A stretch of 64,000 nucleotides of DNA from Subtercola frigoramans (GCF_016907385.1 NZ_JAFBBU010000001.1:2914001-2978000); one strand, 5' to 3'; positions 42,978 through 53,781 are shown, numbered from the stretch's first letter. Notes: generated from the sequence alone by a model not told the origin. Translations and numbers: made by a program.

Positions 42978-43910
42978 GTGCAGCTCGACGATCTCGGAGG
43001 CGATCCTGGCCTTGAGTTTGTGATTGACGCATTCAAACGAGCCGATCCGACTGGCGAACGCGCTGGGCGCATTTTTCGTGCCACCTTCGATCAGCTTTAC
43101 GATGGGCAGCGGACCGGCCGATACCGCTGGGATCAATTGTTCAAGACTGAGAAGACCCACTATGGGACATTGATTGAAATCAACCTTCGTCGGGAGTTCG
43201 ACGACATTCTCGATGACGGCGAGGTTCTCGACTTTAGGGTCTCTGACTACGAGCTGGACTGCAAGTACTCGTTTCGGTTCGGCGGCTGGATGATACCGCC
43301 AGAGTGTTTTGACCAGCTCCTGCTGGTAGCAACCGCGAACGATCAGACATCTGAGTGGGGGCTTGGGGTTGTGCGAGCTTCCGAGGCGCATCGTCGACGC
43401 GGCGTAAATAGGGACGGCAAAAGTGGGCTCAGCAAGCTTGGCACCACAAATATTCATTGGCTGCATTGGGGCGCGGAGCTCCCGCCAAACGTCTTACTCC
43501 AAGTGCCGGTTGAGGTACAAGATGCCATCTTTCGACCGACATCTGGGCAACAACGAGTGAACCAGCTATTTCGGCTCGTGTCAGGGCGCAGGATAGGGAG
43601 AAATACAGTCGCGACGGTAGCGCAACAAGATGATTACATGAAACGTGTCCGAGAAAATGGCGGCGCCCGCTCCGCTCTCGCGCCCGAGGGTTTCATCATT
43701 CCAGGCGGCGATTTTGAAAGTCACCGAATGATTGCTCGGCGTTTGGGCGCCGAGGTCCCACAGCCAGGAGAATTCGTCAGCATACGGCTCGTACCCGCAA
43801 GTGAAGATGATCCGTTCGTGGTCGAGCTGGATGGCATGCGTTGGCGCACCGGCGGCGCAAATGAGTGGAAAGGATCTCGCGCGCCTTCGCTACCCACGAC
43901 GCGACGCTAG
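42978..43910 (+). CDS. NaeI family type IIE restriction endonuclease
   Basis: This 310-residue protein aligns along its length with NaeI: Asp-Gln-Leu-Tyr-Asp-Gly-Gln-Arg-Thr-Gly-Arg, Lys-Thr-Glu-Lys-Thr-His-x-Gly-Thr-Leu-x-Glu-Ile-Asn-Leu, the catalytic Asp-Cys-Lys (Asp94, Lys96), Trp-Met-x-Pro-Pro-Glu, and in the C-terminal effector-DNA (Topo) domain Thr-Val-Ala-Gln-Gln-Asp-Asp-x-Met-Lys-Arg-Val-Arg. NaeI needs two GCCGGC copies, one as allosteric effector. The active site is complete. A GTG start follows the methyltransferase gene closely, so the pair form one unit. Confidence 0.93.
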   Translation: MQLDDLGGDPGLEFVIDAFKRADPTGERAGRIFRATFDQLYDGQRTGRYRWDQLFKTEKTHYGTLIEINLRREFDDILDDGEVLDFRVSDYELDCKYSFRFGGWMIPPECFDQLLLVATANDQTSEWGLGVVRASEAHRRRGVNRDGKSGLSKLGTTNIHWLHWGAELPPNVLLQVPVEVQDAIFRPTSGQQRVNQLFRLVSGRRIGRNTVATVAQQDDYMKRVRENGGARSALAPEGFIIPGGDFESHRMIARRLGAEVPQPGEFVSIRLVPASEDDPFVVELDGMRWRTGGANEWKGSRAPSLPTTRR

Positions 43911-44000
43911 GCACATCGTTTTTGCTGCGAGAACTTCCGTACTGAAATTCGACAAAGCGATTCCTGTGTGCCGGAAGTTCCTGAAACAATTCGATGTGAT

Positions 44001-44216
44001 TCAGGAGCGGAACCCAACATAGTCAACCTTGAGTACCTGGTTGACGAACTGCCCCTTCGACGAAGACCTGACGAACTCTTCCCACACATGCTCTGGGACA
44101 CCTGGATATCTGTAGGCGCCGGATGACCGAAAAACAACCCAGACTTCCTCATACTGTTGGTCATAACCAATAGCTTCTACGTTGGAGCTTTCGGGAGTCG
44201 AGATCATCTCAGGCAT
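44001..44216 (-). CDS. KTSC domain protein
   Basis: This 71-residue protein matches the KTSC fold pattern: Ser-Asn-Val-Glu-Ala-Ile-Gly-Tyr-Asp, Val-Trp-Val-Val-Phe-Arg-Ser-Ser-Gly-Ala-Tyr-Arg-Tyr, Val-Pro-Glu-His-Val-Trp, and Ser-Ser-Lys-Gly-Gln-Phe-Val-Asn-Gln. KTSC domains occur alone or attached to lysyl-tRNA synthetase-like and other enzymes, and their biochemical role is not settled. The start is two bases after the HerA stop, so it is the third gene of the SIR2-HerA operon. Confidence 0.85.
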   Translation of the reverse strand: MPEMISTPESSNVEAIGYDQQYEEVWVVFRSSGAYRYPGVPEHVWEEFVRSSSKGQFVNQVLKVDYVGFRS

Positions 44217-44218
44217 GT

Positions 44219-46042
44219 CTAACCTTGTCCTTCAATTCGTTTCGCGAGTTCTTGCGAGCGCCAGCCGACTATAGCCTCGGTATAGCCAGCGGTGGTCGGC
44301 CGCTGCAAGAGCCAACTTTCGGGTAACTGTGGATCGTCGCCAACAGGGCGGTTCGGTGCACGCGAGACGCGAACACGCGAAGGTATCTGAAGCGCCTCGC
44401 CCAAAATTAGGCACTCGCCGGTTCGAAGCGAAGGCAGCAAGGCGGTCAGGTTGCCCAGATCATCGGGTACCGTGGAGGAAACTGCCGATCTGTCTGCCGC
44501 GTTTGTCAACCGGAGAGCGATCATCGAGCCGCACTGACTTAATATGGTGGGGTCGATGTCAGACGGCCTCTGCGTCACCACCATCAGACCGACTCCGTAT
44601 TTTCTTCCTTCCCTGGCGATTCGGTTGCAGATGCGAGAGCTCGTTGTGCCTGACCCGATCGGCACAAACCTATGCGCCTCATCCAATACGACCAGTAGCG
44701 GCTGGTTCTTTCCGCCAACGTCGAGGTTCATTCCCCAGAAGAGGGCCTCGTAGATGACCGTCAGCATAGCTCCTACGACCGTGTCCAAGACCTCCGGCGG
44801 GAGACCAGACACATCCAGCACGGTAACTGCATTGTCATGTCCAATCCAGGCTGCGATGAGACCGTCGAGGTCGTTGGTTATCCGGCCCTCCAGGCTTGCG
44901 TGATAGCCGTCCGAGCTACCAAACATGAAGGAAAAGCGTGGATCGAGAAGCCTGTTCCGAAGAAACTCGAGTTGTCGTGCAATCCCACGACGTTGCTTGT
45001 TCAGAAAGGGCGAACCACTTCCGATAGCTGCAGCCGGAAACTCTGCGGCCAGCAATCGTTCGGCATCGCCAGCGTGTAACGCGATGGATTCTGATGAAGG
45101 CGTCTGACTCGGATCGGTAAATGTCACATCTTCGTTGCGTCTCAGCTCGAACCATAACCTTCGCAAGCTGAAGGGAATCGGCGAGTCGGCGCTAACTGTT
45201 TCATCGGGAGGAGGCACATCCAATAGGGCAGCAGCTTCCAACTTCAAGCCTCGTACTTTGTCTCGAATGTACTCTGAGACCGACTCACTCATTGGCCCGA
45301 ATGACAGCCGACTCATTTCCTCGAAGCCAAGTGCCCAATAGGGAACACGTAACCCACCAACACTTCCCACCTGGGCTGACAGCTTAGTGAATGACCCGGG
45401 CAACAACGCGGAGGAGTATTCGCCGTGAGGATCGATGACGAGAACTCTTGCCGAGAGCAATGGACTGCTTGTTATACCTCGAAGCAAAACAGCCATCAAA
45501 TTTGACTTGCCTGACCCTGTTGAACCCACCACACACGCGTGTCTGGTGACTAACGAAGCAAGGTCAATTTCAGCTGGGATGTCGGGCGCGCCAGCGATAT
45601 GGCCGATTGATATGCTCGACCCGCTCAATTGCTTGCCTGAATAGATAGTTCGCATGTCGTCCGACGTGACGAGGTGTACTTCGTCACCGACCGTCGGATA
45701 TTGGCCGACCCCTCGTTCGAATTTTCTCTCTACAGACTCGCCGAATAGCACTATCGTCATCCATCGGTATCCGGAAAGCTCAGAGTCGGACATTGCCGAG
45801 CCATGTTGGTTATCCGTGCCCGGTCGCAACAAGTCGGCTCCAACCTGGGTACATACTCCAAAGAGTTGCGTGTAACCGAGCGGGATACGAACAAAATTAC
45901 CTATCTGTCCTATTCGATGCGAGGCGCCATCCACCATCACGAGCGTGGTGGGGACATCTCGAAGGCGAACCAAGACCTCTGAGCCTCGAACAGAACTCAC
46001 CTGGCCGATGAAGGTCGCAGAGGCAAGACGTTGCGCCTTCAT
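44219..46042 (-). CDS. HerA-like ATPase (DUF87) of a SIR2-HerA defence system
   Basis: This 607-residue hexameric-type ATPase has an N-terminal beta-barrel (HAS-barrel-like, residues about 1-110), Walker A GSTGSGKS near residue 172, Walker B Val-Val-Leu-Asp-Glu-Ala-His-Arg-Phe, and Arg-Ile-Ala-Arg-Glu-Gly-Arg-Lys-Tyr-Gly-Val-Gly-Leu with Thr-Gln-Arg-Pro (arginine finger and sensor). All motifs are intact. It overlaps the SIR2 gene by four bases. In known SIR2-HerA systems the two proteins assemble and the complex combines nuclease/ATPase and NADase activity during phage attack. Confidence 0.92.
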   Translation of the reverse strand: MKAQRLASATFIGQVSSVRGSEVLVRLRDVPTTLVMVDGASHRIGQIGNFVRIPLGYTQLFGVCTQVGADLLRPGTDNQHGSAMSDSELSGYRWMTIVLFGESVERKFERGVGQYPTVGDEVHLVTSDDMRTIYSGKQLSGSSISIGHIAGAPDIPAEIDLASLVTRHACVVGSTGSGKSNLMAVLLRGITSSPLLSARVLVIDPHGEYSSALLPGSFTKLSAQVGSVGGLRVPYWALGFEEMSRLSFGPMSESVSEYIRDKVRGLKLEAAALLDVPPPDETVSADSPIPFSLRRLWFELRRNEDVTFTDPSQTPSSESIALHAGDAERLLAAEFPAAAIGSGSPFLNKQRRGIARQLEFLRNRLLDPRFSFMFGSSDGYHASLEGRITNDLDGLIAAWIGHDNAVTVLDVSGLPPEVLDTVVGAMLTVIYEALFWGMNLDVGGKNQPLLVVLDEAHRFVPIGSGTTSSRICNRIAREGRKYGVGLMVVTQRPSDIDPTILSQCGSMIALRLTNAADRSAVSSTVPDDLGNLTALLPSLRTGECLILGEALQIPSRVRVSRAPNRPVGDDPQLPESWLLQRPTTAGYTEAIVGWRSQELAKRIEGQG

Positions 46043-47235
46043 TCTTGACCGGCTAGCTGATCAAGAAGTGCACAGAATTTCACAAAATCTCCAATGAGTA
46101 GCCGCCCGTTCTCGAGGTCCCTCGGGGCTCCGTCGGTCGCCTCAGGAAGTTCGAATAGTCCGTGCAACCGAAGCTCCAGCTCAACTACGTCATGCGGTTT
46201 CCAGGATCCGGTCCGACCCCCGATTATGGCCATGGTCGGGCCAAAGACAAGCACGTTTGACGAGGACTTTGCAGTTGCGTACAACGCGCTCTCCGGCGAA
46301 ACATCGTCAAAGCACAGGGCGAATAGATGAAGCCTGGGATTGTTTCTGAGGGCCTCAAATACGATCTCGTTGATGTGCTGATCGCCAAAGGAATACCCTG
46401 CAGATACCAAGACTCCGTCTTCGCGTTTGTCCAAGACGTCGCGAAGCCGATCGAGCATTGCGACATACGGCTGCTTTCGCGACTCGTCATATTTGAGAAC
46501 TGACGGCAGGATCATCTCTCCGGATTCAATCTCCTGACCTCTGACAATCGAGCTTCCCGATTCGCCGACCTCTCTTGACGCCCACGTTACAGACCCATGA
46601 ACCTTCCAAATCTTTGTCCAATCGGACGTACCTGAAGGGGAGTCAAACCTCAGGCCGGCGGGATAAAAGAATGGTTGGAATGCTCCTGCGAATCCATCGA
46701 ACGTAGGAACCCGTTCGTCTTCCAACGCGCGCTCAAAAAGCGTGTCGTAATTTGTAGTGAACAGCTCGACGGCGTGCAATCGGTCGATACGTTGAATCCA
46801 TCGCGCGAACGAGTGATGTGGGAGGTTTCTCGGATACCGTTCGGCGGCCGGGCGAACCAATCTGGAAATAGTCGTCCGGATCACTTTCTCGAGTTGCGCA
46901 ATCTCATGCTTATCGAGACCGGCGAGGGTATCGCCCTCAAGAATCGCTCCCTGCATTTGGCGGACGAACGATAGGAAATCCTCAATCGTCTGCTTAGCGG
47001 GGGGCAGACCTTGGGAAATCGATTCCCAAGCCTGCGCGAACTTTTCGCCTTGTGCACGGACTGCAGCTTCGCAACCTGAAGTCAGACCGGCTACGAGCGG
47101 AATAAGTGGAGCACCATCAAGACCAACGACTGCTCCTGAGGTGCCGGCTCCAAACAGGAATGAAATCAGCTTGTCCCCGGACGCCAAATGATCCCTCAAT
47201 TTCGCGATTTCTCGAACGGGGTCAAAAGTCAACAC
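46039..47235 (-). CDS. SIR2 family NAD-consuming effector
   Basis: This 398-residue protein has the sirtuin-like NADase motifs: Leu-Phe-Gly-Ala-Gly-Thr-Ser near residue 30, Thr-Thr-Asn-Tyr-Asp-Thr-Leu-Phe-Glu-Arg-Ala, and the catalytic His in Lys-Val-His-Gly-Ser-Val near residue 215. There is no zinc-binding deacetylase insert, so NAD breakdown rather than deacetylation is expected. It starts with GTG and its stop overlaps the HerA start (ATGA). In defence systems such proteins deplete NAD upon infection and stop phage growth by abortive infection. Confidence 0.92.
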   Translation of the reverse strand: MLTFDPVREIAKLRDHLASGDKLISFLFGAGTSGAVVGLDGAPLIPLVAGLTSGCEAAVRAQGEKFAQAWESISQGLPPAKQTIEDFLSFVRQMQGAILEGDTLAGLDKHEIAQLEKVIRTTISRLVRPAAERYPRNLPHHSFARWIQRIDRLHAVELFTTNYDTLFERALEDERVPTFDGFAGAFQPFFYPAGLRFDSPSGTSDWTKIWKVHGSVTWASREVGESGSSIVRGQEIESGEMILPSVLKYDESRKQPYVAMLDRLRDVLDKREDGVLVSAGYSFGDQHINEIVFEALRNNPRLHLFALCFDDVSPESALYATAKSSSNVLVFGPTMAIIGGRTGSWKPHDVVELELRLHGLFELPEATDGAPRDLENGRLLIGDFVKFCALLDQLAGQE

Positions 47236-47420
47236 GCGAACTCGATTCTCGACTTCAACTCAAATTTCATAAGTAAGCATGAGAATACTGTCTTGTGCTT
47301 TCGACTTGGCAGATAGACATACCACGGGGCTGACACCCAGAGCGACAAACACTTCAGTTAGCACACAGCCATCCCGCGGCGAACAAACGTTAGAACTGTG
47401 GGCTGTCAGATTAGAACGTT

Positions 47421-48260
47421 TTAGTTCAAATCCGCGTCGTCAGAGTACGTACGCACTGCGAACCACTCGAGGTCGTTAACGAATAGATACTGTGCGCCGT
47501 CTGGTGCATTGCGAAGCTTTCCCATGTAGGCAAAAAAACTACCCGTTAGATCTTCAAGTTCGCTATGACCCACCATTTCGAGCAATGCTTCGAGGTCATC
47601 GTCATCCCTGATAACTATGGTGGGCGACCCGCGACCGGTATTCAGCCAAGCACCGCCGCCATTCTTTGCTCGCGGGAATCTAATGGTGCCCCAATAGACA
47701 CGAAGGCGGTTCCGGTGCTTGCCTTCAACGTCCTTTAGGTGAACACATCCCGCTCGCACCGATTGCCGGCTGTCATCCGACATGACTAAGAGGGTTTGGC
47801 TTCGTCGAAACTCTTCACGAAGCACTAGCTGGCGAAGCAGCCGGGCGAAGTTCATCGACGACACTCGAGCCGTGCCACTTCCACGGCGGATATAACGTAC
47901 GGCGGAGCCATTGATACTCGCCTCCGCCTCCTCATCATGACGAACGTGACGGATCGTGCGGTCTCTGTTTGGTTCTATCCGGAAGACATTGCCCGCATTG
48001 ATTTGCTCATCAATGTCGTCGAGAGCAGCGCCCCCGCCGTCTTCCGTCACCAACGATGCAAGCTCGCAATTCTCGCGGTGCGGTCGGGCACCGAAGCATG
48101 CTCGCCGACCGTTTCGGGCTTCCCGAATGAAGTACGCATCTGCCTCGCATGCGGTACAGACGAGCGACTCTCTGAGTTCGCCGCGCTCCCCCGACGGCAG
48201 GAGGGCGAAAGTATTGGCCGAAAACGTAACGCCTCGGGTCTTGCTCAGTGCTTCATCCAT
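47421..48260 (-). CDS. Hypothetical protein with a Cys/His metal-binding-like motif
   Basis: This 279-residue protein is unrecognised. Residues 35-66 contain Cys-Thr-Ala-Cys, then Cys-Phe-Gly-Ala-Arg-Pro-His-Arg-Glu-Asn-Cys, a plausible zinc site. A mixed alpha/beta body ends in Phe-Phe-Ala-Tyr-Met-Gly-Lys-Leu and Phe-Val-Asn-Asp-Leu-Glu-Trp-Phe. It lies 12 bases downstream of a frameshifted gene on the same strand and 185 bases upstream of the SIR2 gene, inside the defence region. It may be a defence component, but nothing in the sequence proves it. Confidence 0.7.
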   Translation of the reverse strand: MDEALSKTRGVTFSANTFALLPSGERGELRESLVCTACEADAYFIREARNGRRACFGARPHRENCELASLVTEDGGGAALDDIDEQINAGNVFRIEPNRDRTIRHVRHDEEAEASINGSAVRYIRRGSGTARVSSMNFARLLRQLVLREEFRRSQTLLVMSDDSRQSVRAGCVHLKDVEGKHRNRLRVYWGTIRFPRAKNGGGAWLNTGRGSPTIVIRDDDDLEALLEMVGHSELEDLTGSFFAYMGKLRNAPDGAQYLFVNDLEWFAVRTYSDDADLN

Positions 48261-48272
48261 AGGATCGATCCC

Positions 48273-48865
48273 TCAGTGAGTTAACCGAAGGAAATCTCGA
48301 GCAAGACTTTCGAGCCATTCGTCCGCCCCATCGTCGGCAAACGAAACGGCGGGGCTGACCTCGCTCCGGCGCATGTCTACGAATACCTGTTGAACGCTTG
48401 AGAAGGCGTTGTCTCGAGAAAGCAGATGACGTACCACCGATACTGTCGCGGCACTGAGTTGTTCCTTATTAACCAAACGCATACCGCCTCCCCATGCCCA
48501 TCGGCCCAGCGTTCGGTGAACAGGGGGTGCACGCGAATAGAGAGCCCGTCGAGCTCAACGCGTTTGCTGGCCAATGTTGCGAACGAAGCCTCTTTCCAGC
48601 GATTGGAAACGTCGCCCCAATGATCGCTAATCGCCTCAAAACTTGGACGACGAAGTGCCGGAGCCGATATAGCGACTTCTCGAAGCGCAGAACCATCGCG
48701 ACTGGTTTTGCGGTCTCGCGATATGGCTTGACGCATCGGACGCCAGAAGTCGGTGGCCGGATCGTATTCACTGCTGGCCTGTTCAGCGATCTGTCGAGCG
48801 AGCCGCGGCCGAGCGCTCGCCGAGGCATTCGTGAATTTGACGAATGCGTTCAACCCGATCTCCAT
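48273..48865 (-). pseudogene. Frameshifted hypothetical gene (two overlapping frames)
   Basis: The first frame starts at ATG 48865 and gives about 130 protein-like residues, ending near Gly-His-Gly-Glu-Ala-Val-Cys-Val-Trp before turning into unlikely sequence that stops at 48377. A second frame (48482 down to 48273) reads Leu-Val-Asn-Lys-Glu-Gln-Leu-Ser-Ala-Ala-Thr and ends in Asp-Phe-Leu-Arg-Leu-Thr-His. Joined near 48485 they make one protein of about 195 residues. A GGGGAGG lies before the ATG of the second frame, so separate translation is also possible. Family unknown; a sequencing error could also explain it. Confidence 0.6.
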
Positions 48866-48867
48866 GC

Positions 48868-49035
48868 TCAAATTTCCCTACGCGCACATTGGAACGGCAC
48901 ACCGTTCGTCTTGTTTTTCATGAACCATCCAGTCGTAGTCTCGAGCTTCGTAGAAGTACCGGTACTCGAATCGGATGATTGCGAACGCCCTCGAAGAGCA
49001 CCCAGGCTGTACCCGTTGCCAGTCGTTTTCACCAC
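48868..49035 (-). CDS. Small hypothetical protein, first gene of the unknown operon
   Basis: A GTG-initiated frame of 55 residues has GGAAGG nine bases upstream and ends two bases before the ATG of the frameshifted gene. It is Ser/Thr/Gly-rich with a Trp-Phe-Met-Lys-Asn-Lys stretch and one Cys. The tight coupling is the main reason to call it. It fills most of the gap 48866-49177; the remaining 140 bases hold the divergent promoter region for the XRE gene. Confidence 0.4.
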   Translation of the reverse strand: MVKTTGNGYSLGALRGRSQSSDSSTGTSTKLETTTGWFMKNKTNGVPFQCARREI

Positions 49036-49177
49036 AAACTTCACCCTTCCAAGTGTTCTAGTAACAAAACAATAGCTCGATACTAACACACCGTTTCAGT
49101 AGCACAACATAAACCGTAAATGGGTTACGCTTGAAAATAATGAGCACTCATCCTGACGCTCGCCAATTGGAGAGATC

Positions 49178-49549
49178 ATGCCCGAGTCCGTCATCGATGT
49201 CGCCGCGCTTGCAAGTGCGGCAGAAGGCCGAGTGAAGGCCGACAAGATCTCTTGGCGACAAGCTGCGGGCCAAATAGGCGTTAGTCCATCCTTGTTGACG
49301 CGCCTTCGCAACGACCAACGTCCCGACCTAGACGCCTTCGCTCTTATTGTTCGATGGCTGAGATTGCCGGCTGACCAATTCCTGATTGACCCGGAAGAGC
49401 TTGCAACGCGCGAAGAGCCGGAACTGAGCTCATCGATCAACGCCCTGCTCCGCGCCCGAAGTGATCTGGACGACCAAGACAAGCAGTATCTGACGAGCAT
49501 TCTCGCGTCAGGGCTGGAGCACTTTCGGCAAACTAGGAAGACAAACTAG
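49178..49549 (+). CDS. XRE family HTH transcriptional regulator
   Basis: This 123-residue protein has a Cro/C1-type helix-turn-helix (Ser-Trp-Arg-Gln-Ala-Ala-Gly-Gln-Ile-Gly-Val-Ser-Pro-Ser-Leu-Leu-Thr-Arg-Leu, about residues 25-45). A helical tail follows. GGAGAG precedes the ATG. It sits ten bases before a split ImmA-like metallopeptidase gene. Such pairs (as in ICEBs1 ImmR-ImmA) regulate mobile elements by proteolysis of the repressor. The regulator should still work, but without its peptidase it may be constitutively repressing. Confidence 0.9.
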   Translation: MPESVIDVAALASAAEGRVKADKISWRQAAGQIGVSPSLLTRLRNDQRPDLDAFALIVRWLRLPADQFLIDPEELATREEPELSSSINALLRARSDLDDQDKQYLTSILASGLEHFRQTRKTN

Positions 49550-49559
49550 GCGGCAATCG

Positions 49560-49799
49560 ATGAACAAGGCCGCTCTCAGTCGGCTCGCTATGGCGGTTCG
49601 AGCAGACTTTGAAGTGTCGCAGAACGAGCCGTTCGATCCAATGGAATGGTCAAAGGAAAACGGCATTCCCTTCATCTCAATTCGTGACTTCACCGCGGAT
49701 GCCGCTGCCTTGCGACGCTTTCTGGAAGAGAAGCCCCGAGTCTGGTCAGCGGCCCTCCTCCGGGATGGGCGAAGGCATTTAGTTATCTATAACCCTGAG
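49560..49799 (+). pseudogene. ImmA/IrrE metallopeptidase gene, 5' part (split by IS)
   Basis: The first 80 codons of an ImmA/IrrE-type protein run from Met-Asn-Lys-Ala-Ala-Leu to Val-Ile-Tyr-Asn-Pro-Glu. The frame then meets the IS end and stops two codons later (49805). Removing the IS and one CCTGAG copy joins Asn-Pro-Glu to Arg-Ser-Leu-Glu in the fragment at 51903, giving one 184-residue protein. The zinc motif lies in that second part, so this part alone is inactive. Confidence 0.9.
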
Positions 49800-49867
49800 T
49801 GTTAACGCCGACTGAAAACAGGGCCAGTACTGCCAACTGAAAACAGGGCCACCAACCACTATGGAAG

Positions 49868-51834
<1,967 letters not shown>

Positions 51835-51902
51835 ACAAACCACGTGGCCCTGTTTTCAGTTGGCAACCGTGGCCCCATATTGAGTTGGCGTTAACACCTG
51901 AG

Positions 51903-52217
51903 AGAAGTTTGGAGCGTATTCGATCCGATCTAACACACGAGGTAGCTCATTTTGAGGCGGAACACGATCCATCCGAAGCTTGGACCGACGAAAGTGGGCG
52001 CTGCGGAGGGACCACGAAGGAGCAAGAGATAGAGGCCGCGGAGCTCGCAGGAGCAATCCTCATACCCCACGAAAGTGCCAAGCGTGCCGCAATGCGTGGC
52101 ATCGATGCAACCGCCATCGCGCTCCGTTACCAGGTCAGTCTAGAAATGGCTGAGTGGCGAATGAGGATGAGTGGCGGATACGAAATCCGCCGACACTCAC
52201 AAAGTAAGCGTGTGTAG
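51903..52217 (+). pseudogene. ImmA/IrrE metallopeptidase gene, 3' part (split by IS)
   Basis: This is the continuation of the gene at 49560. It holds the zinc-binding His-Glu-Val-Ala-His motif with the third ligand region Glu-Ile-Glu-Ala-Ala-Glu-Leu-Ala-Gly-Ala-Ile-Leu-Ile-Pro, and a C-terminal segment Tyr-Gln-Val-Ser-Leu-Glu-Met-Ala-Glu-Trp-Arg-Met, all as in ImmA/IrrE peptidases. The fragment has no start of its own. The IS insertion is the only visible lesion. Confidence 0.9.
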
Positions 52218-52515
52218 CGCGCCTGACATGACGCTCGCATCTGGCCCCAATTGAAACACGCGTGACCGAGGGTTAAGGAATAGTTTCTTCCCCATCGAAG
52301 TCCGTCCTCCTGAATAGTGCGGAATTCGTTCGATAACGAGTCGTGGCGAACGGGCAGCCGGGTGGTGGCCTGACGAAGATTGCCAGAGCTGTGCTTGCAA
52401 ATTTGCCTCGAAAACTTCGTAACGAACCCGATCGCGGAGGATACTCGCGGCCCAAGGTAGAAAAATCACTTGTCACCTGATTTACTTTCATATAGTTACG
52501 AGAGCTGGGGGCTCA

Positions 52516-53055
52516 ATGGTTAACGACGCATCGGTGCCTGATTACGAAACTCTTGTGGACAGATCATTTGTCTACAATTCCGAGTACTTGGAGTCGCAAG
52601 AGTGGCGGGCGAGCCCATTCGAATGGTTGCTTGGGGTTCCTTCCGCCACTCAGGGCAAGATCGCACGACAGTTGGTCCAGGACTGGGCACTGTCATTCGG
52701 TATGGATTCGTACCAGATCACAGACCACTACCAACGTTATGTTGTCGTCAATGAGGCCCGGATTCAGGTGAAGATGTCGACGCTATGGGCTAGCGGCGAG
52801 TACAAATTTCAGCAAATCCGGGATCAAGAATTTGACTTCTTGCTATGCCTCGGCGTGTCACCCAATGACGTACACGCCTGGCTCATTCCTAAAGAGGAAC
52901 TCGCCACTCACGTGATCGGAATCTCTGGCCAGCACACTGGCGCCGCTGCTCGCGAAACGTCTTGGTTGAAGGTGATTCCTGGGCGAGCAGCGCTGTGGCT
53001 GAGAGATTATGGAGACCAGCTCGCCGATGTTCGGTCACTCCTTCAAGAGATCTGA
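52516..53055 (+). CDS. PD-(D/E)XK-like nuclease candidate
   Basis: This 179-residue protein has an Arg-Ile-Gln-Val-Lys-Met-Ser-Thr-Leu-Trp strand (like a Q-x-K variant of the ExK active site) followed by Tyr-Lys-Phe-Gln-Gln-Ile-Arg-Asp-Gln and Phe-Asp-Phe-Leu-Leu-Cys-Leu-Gly-Val. This layout resembles small restriction-enzyme-like folds. Upstream acidic residues could complete the site. GGGGGC precedes the ATG. The gene stands alone between the broken ImmA gene and an SSB remnant; the 298-base gap before it shows nothing else. Nuclease activity is inferred from pattern only. Confidence 0.6.
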   Translation: MVNDASVPDYETLVDRSFVYNSEYLESQEWRASPFEWLLGVPSATQGKIARQLVQDWALSFGMDSYQITDHYQRYVVVNEARIQVKMSTLWASGEYKFQQIRDQEFDFLLCLGVSPNDVHAWLIPKEELATHVIGISGQHTGAAARETSWLKVIPGRAALWLRDYGDQLADVRSLLQEI

Positions 53056-53156
53056 TAGGACCGAGGCTGATAGCGCAGAATTCCGCCACCCAGTTGGGAA
53101 CCTGCCAATGCCAACCATCGCCGACATTCTGACAATCGCCTGAATCGAGCTTGCTG

Positions 53157-53528
53157 ATGGCTCGACGCTCGATTGTGAAGCAAGCGCAAGCACTGCCGCA
53201 AATCTATTGTTTGCGTCGCGCACAGCTCCGGACATCCATTCGCCTAGGTCTTGCACGCGGGAACGAGCAGACTGCGCCGGGCAAGAAGGGGCAGCGGAAG
53301 GCTCAAGTTGTGCCGTGGTGCGATGTTGTTTGCGACGGGGAGCTGGCGTCTAACGTTCTCGACAGCCTGGTTGAAGGTGACTATGTGGTTGTTGAGGGGG
53401 AACTGCGCGTGCATCGGTTGTATCCGGTTGACGATGGGCGCGACTCGGCGATGGTGTCGGTGCGCGCGGAGAGCGTGGGGCTCGACCTGCGGCGCGGGGT
53501 TGCGAAGTTTCTGCGGGTGGAGCGGTGA
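53157..53528 (+). pseudogene. Truncated single-stranded DNA-binding (SSB) protein
   Basis: The C-terminal 80 residues fit an OB-fold SSB: Arg-Leu-Gly-Leu-Ala-Arg-Gly-Asn, Val-Pro-Trp-Cys-Asp-Val-Val, Leu-Ala-Ser-Asn-Val-Leu-Asp-Ser-Leu-Val-Glu-Gly-Asp-Tyr-Val-Val-Val-Glu-Gly and Val-Gly-Leu-Asp-Leu-Arg-Arg-Gly. The first 35 residues are unlike the SSB N-terminal strand, and the acidic SSB tail is absent. It is probably a damaged copy left from a mobile element. The ATG at 53157 is only the first possible start. Confidence 0.55.
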
Positions 53529-53781
53529 GGGAGAGCTCATTCCGAAGGTGGGCGCCATCGTCTCGACGATTGAGCCAGTCATGCGGTATGCGTTCAACGA
53601 TCCCGGCGGAGTGCGAACCGCCGAAAGTTCAAGGCTGCGCTCAGTGCTGCGGGGCATCCGGTCGCTAAGCAGACGCTTGTGGAGAGAACATCCGCTCAGA
53701 CAAAGAATCGATAGATGCTCGACCCTTGCCCGGGGTGAGAGCTTATGATGGGAACGAGATCAGGATGAGGAGGTGGCACGA

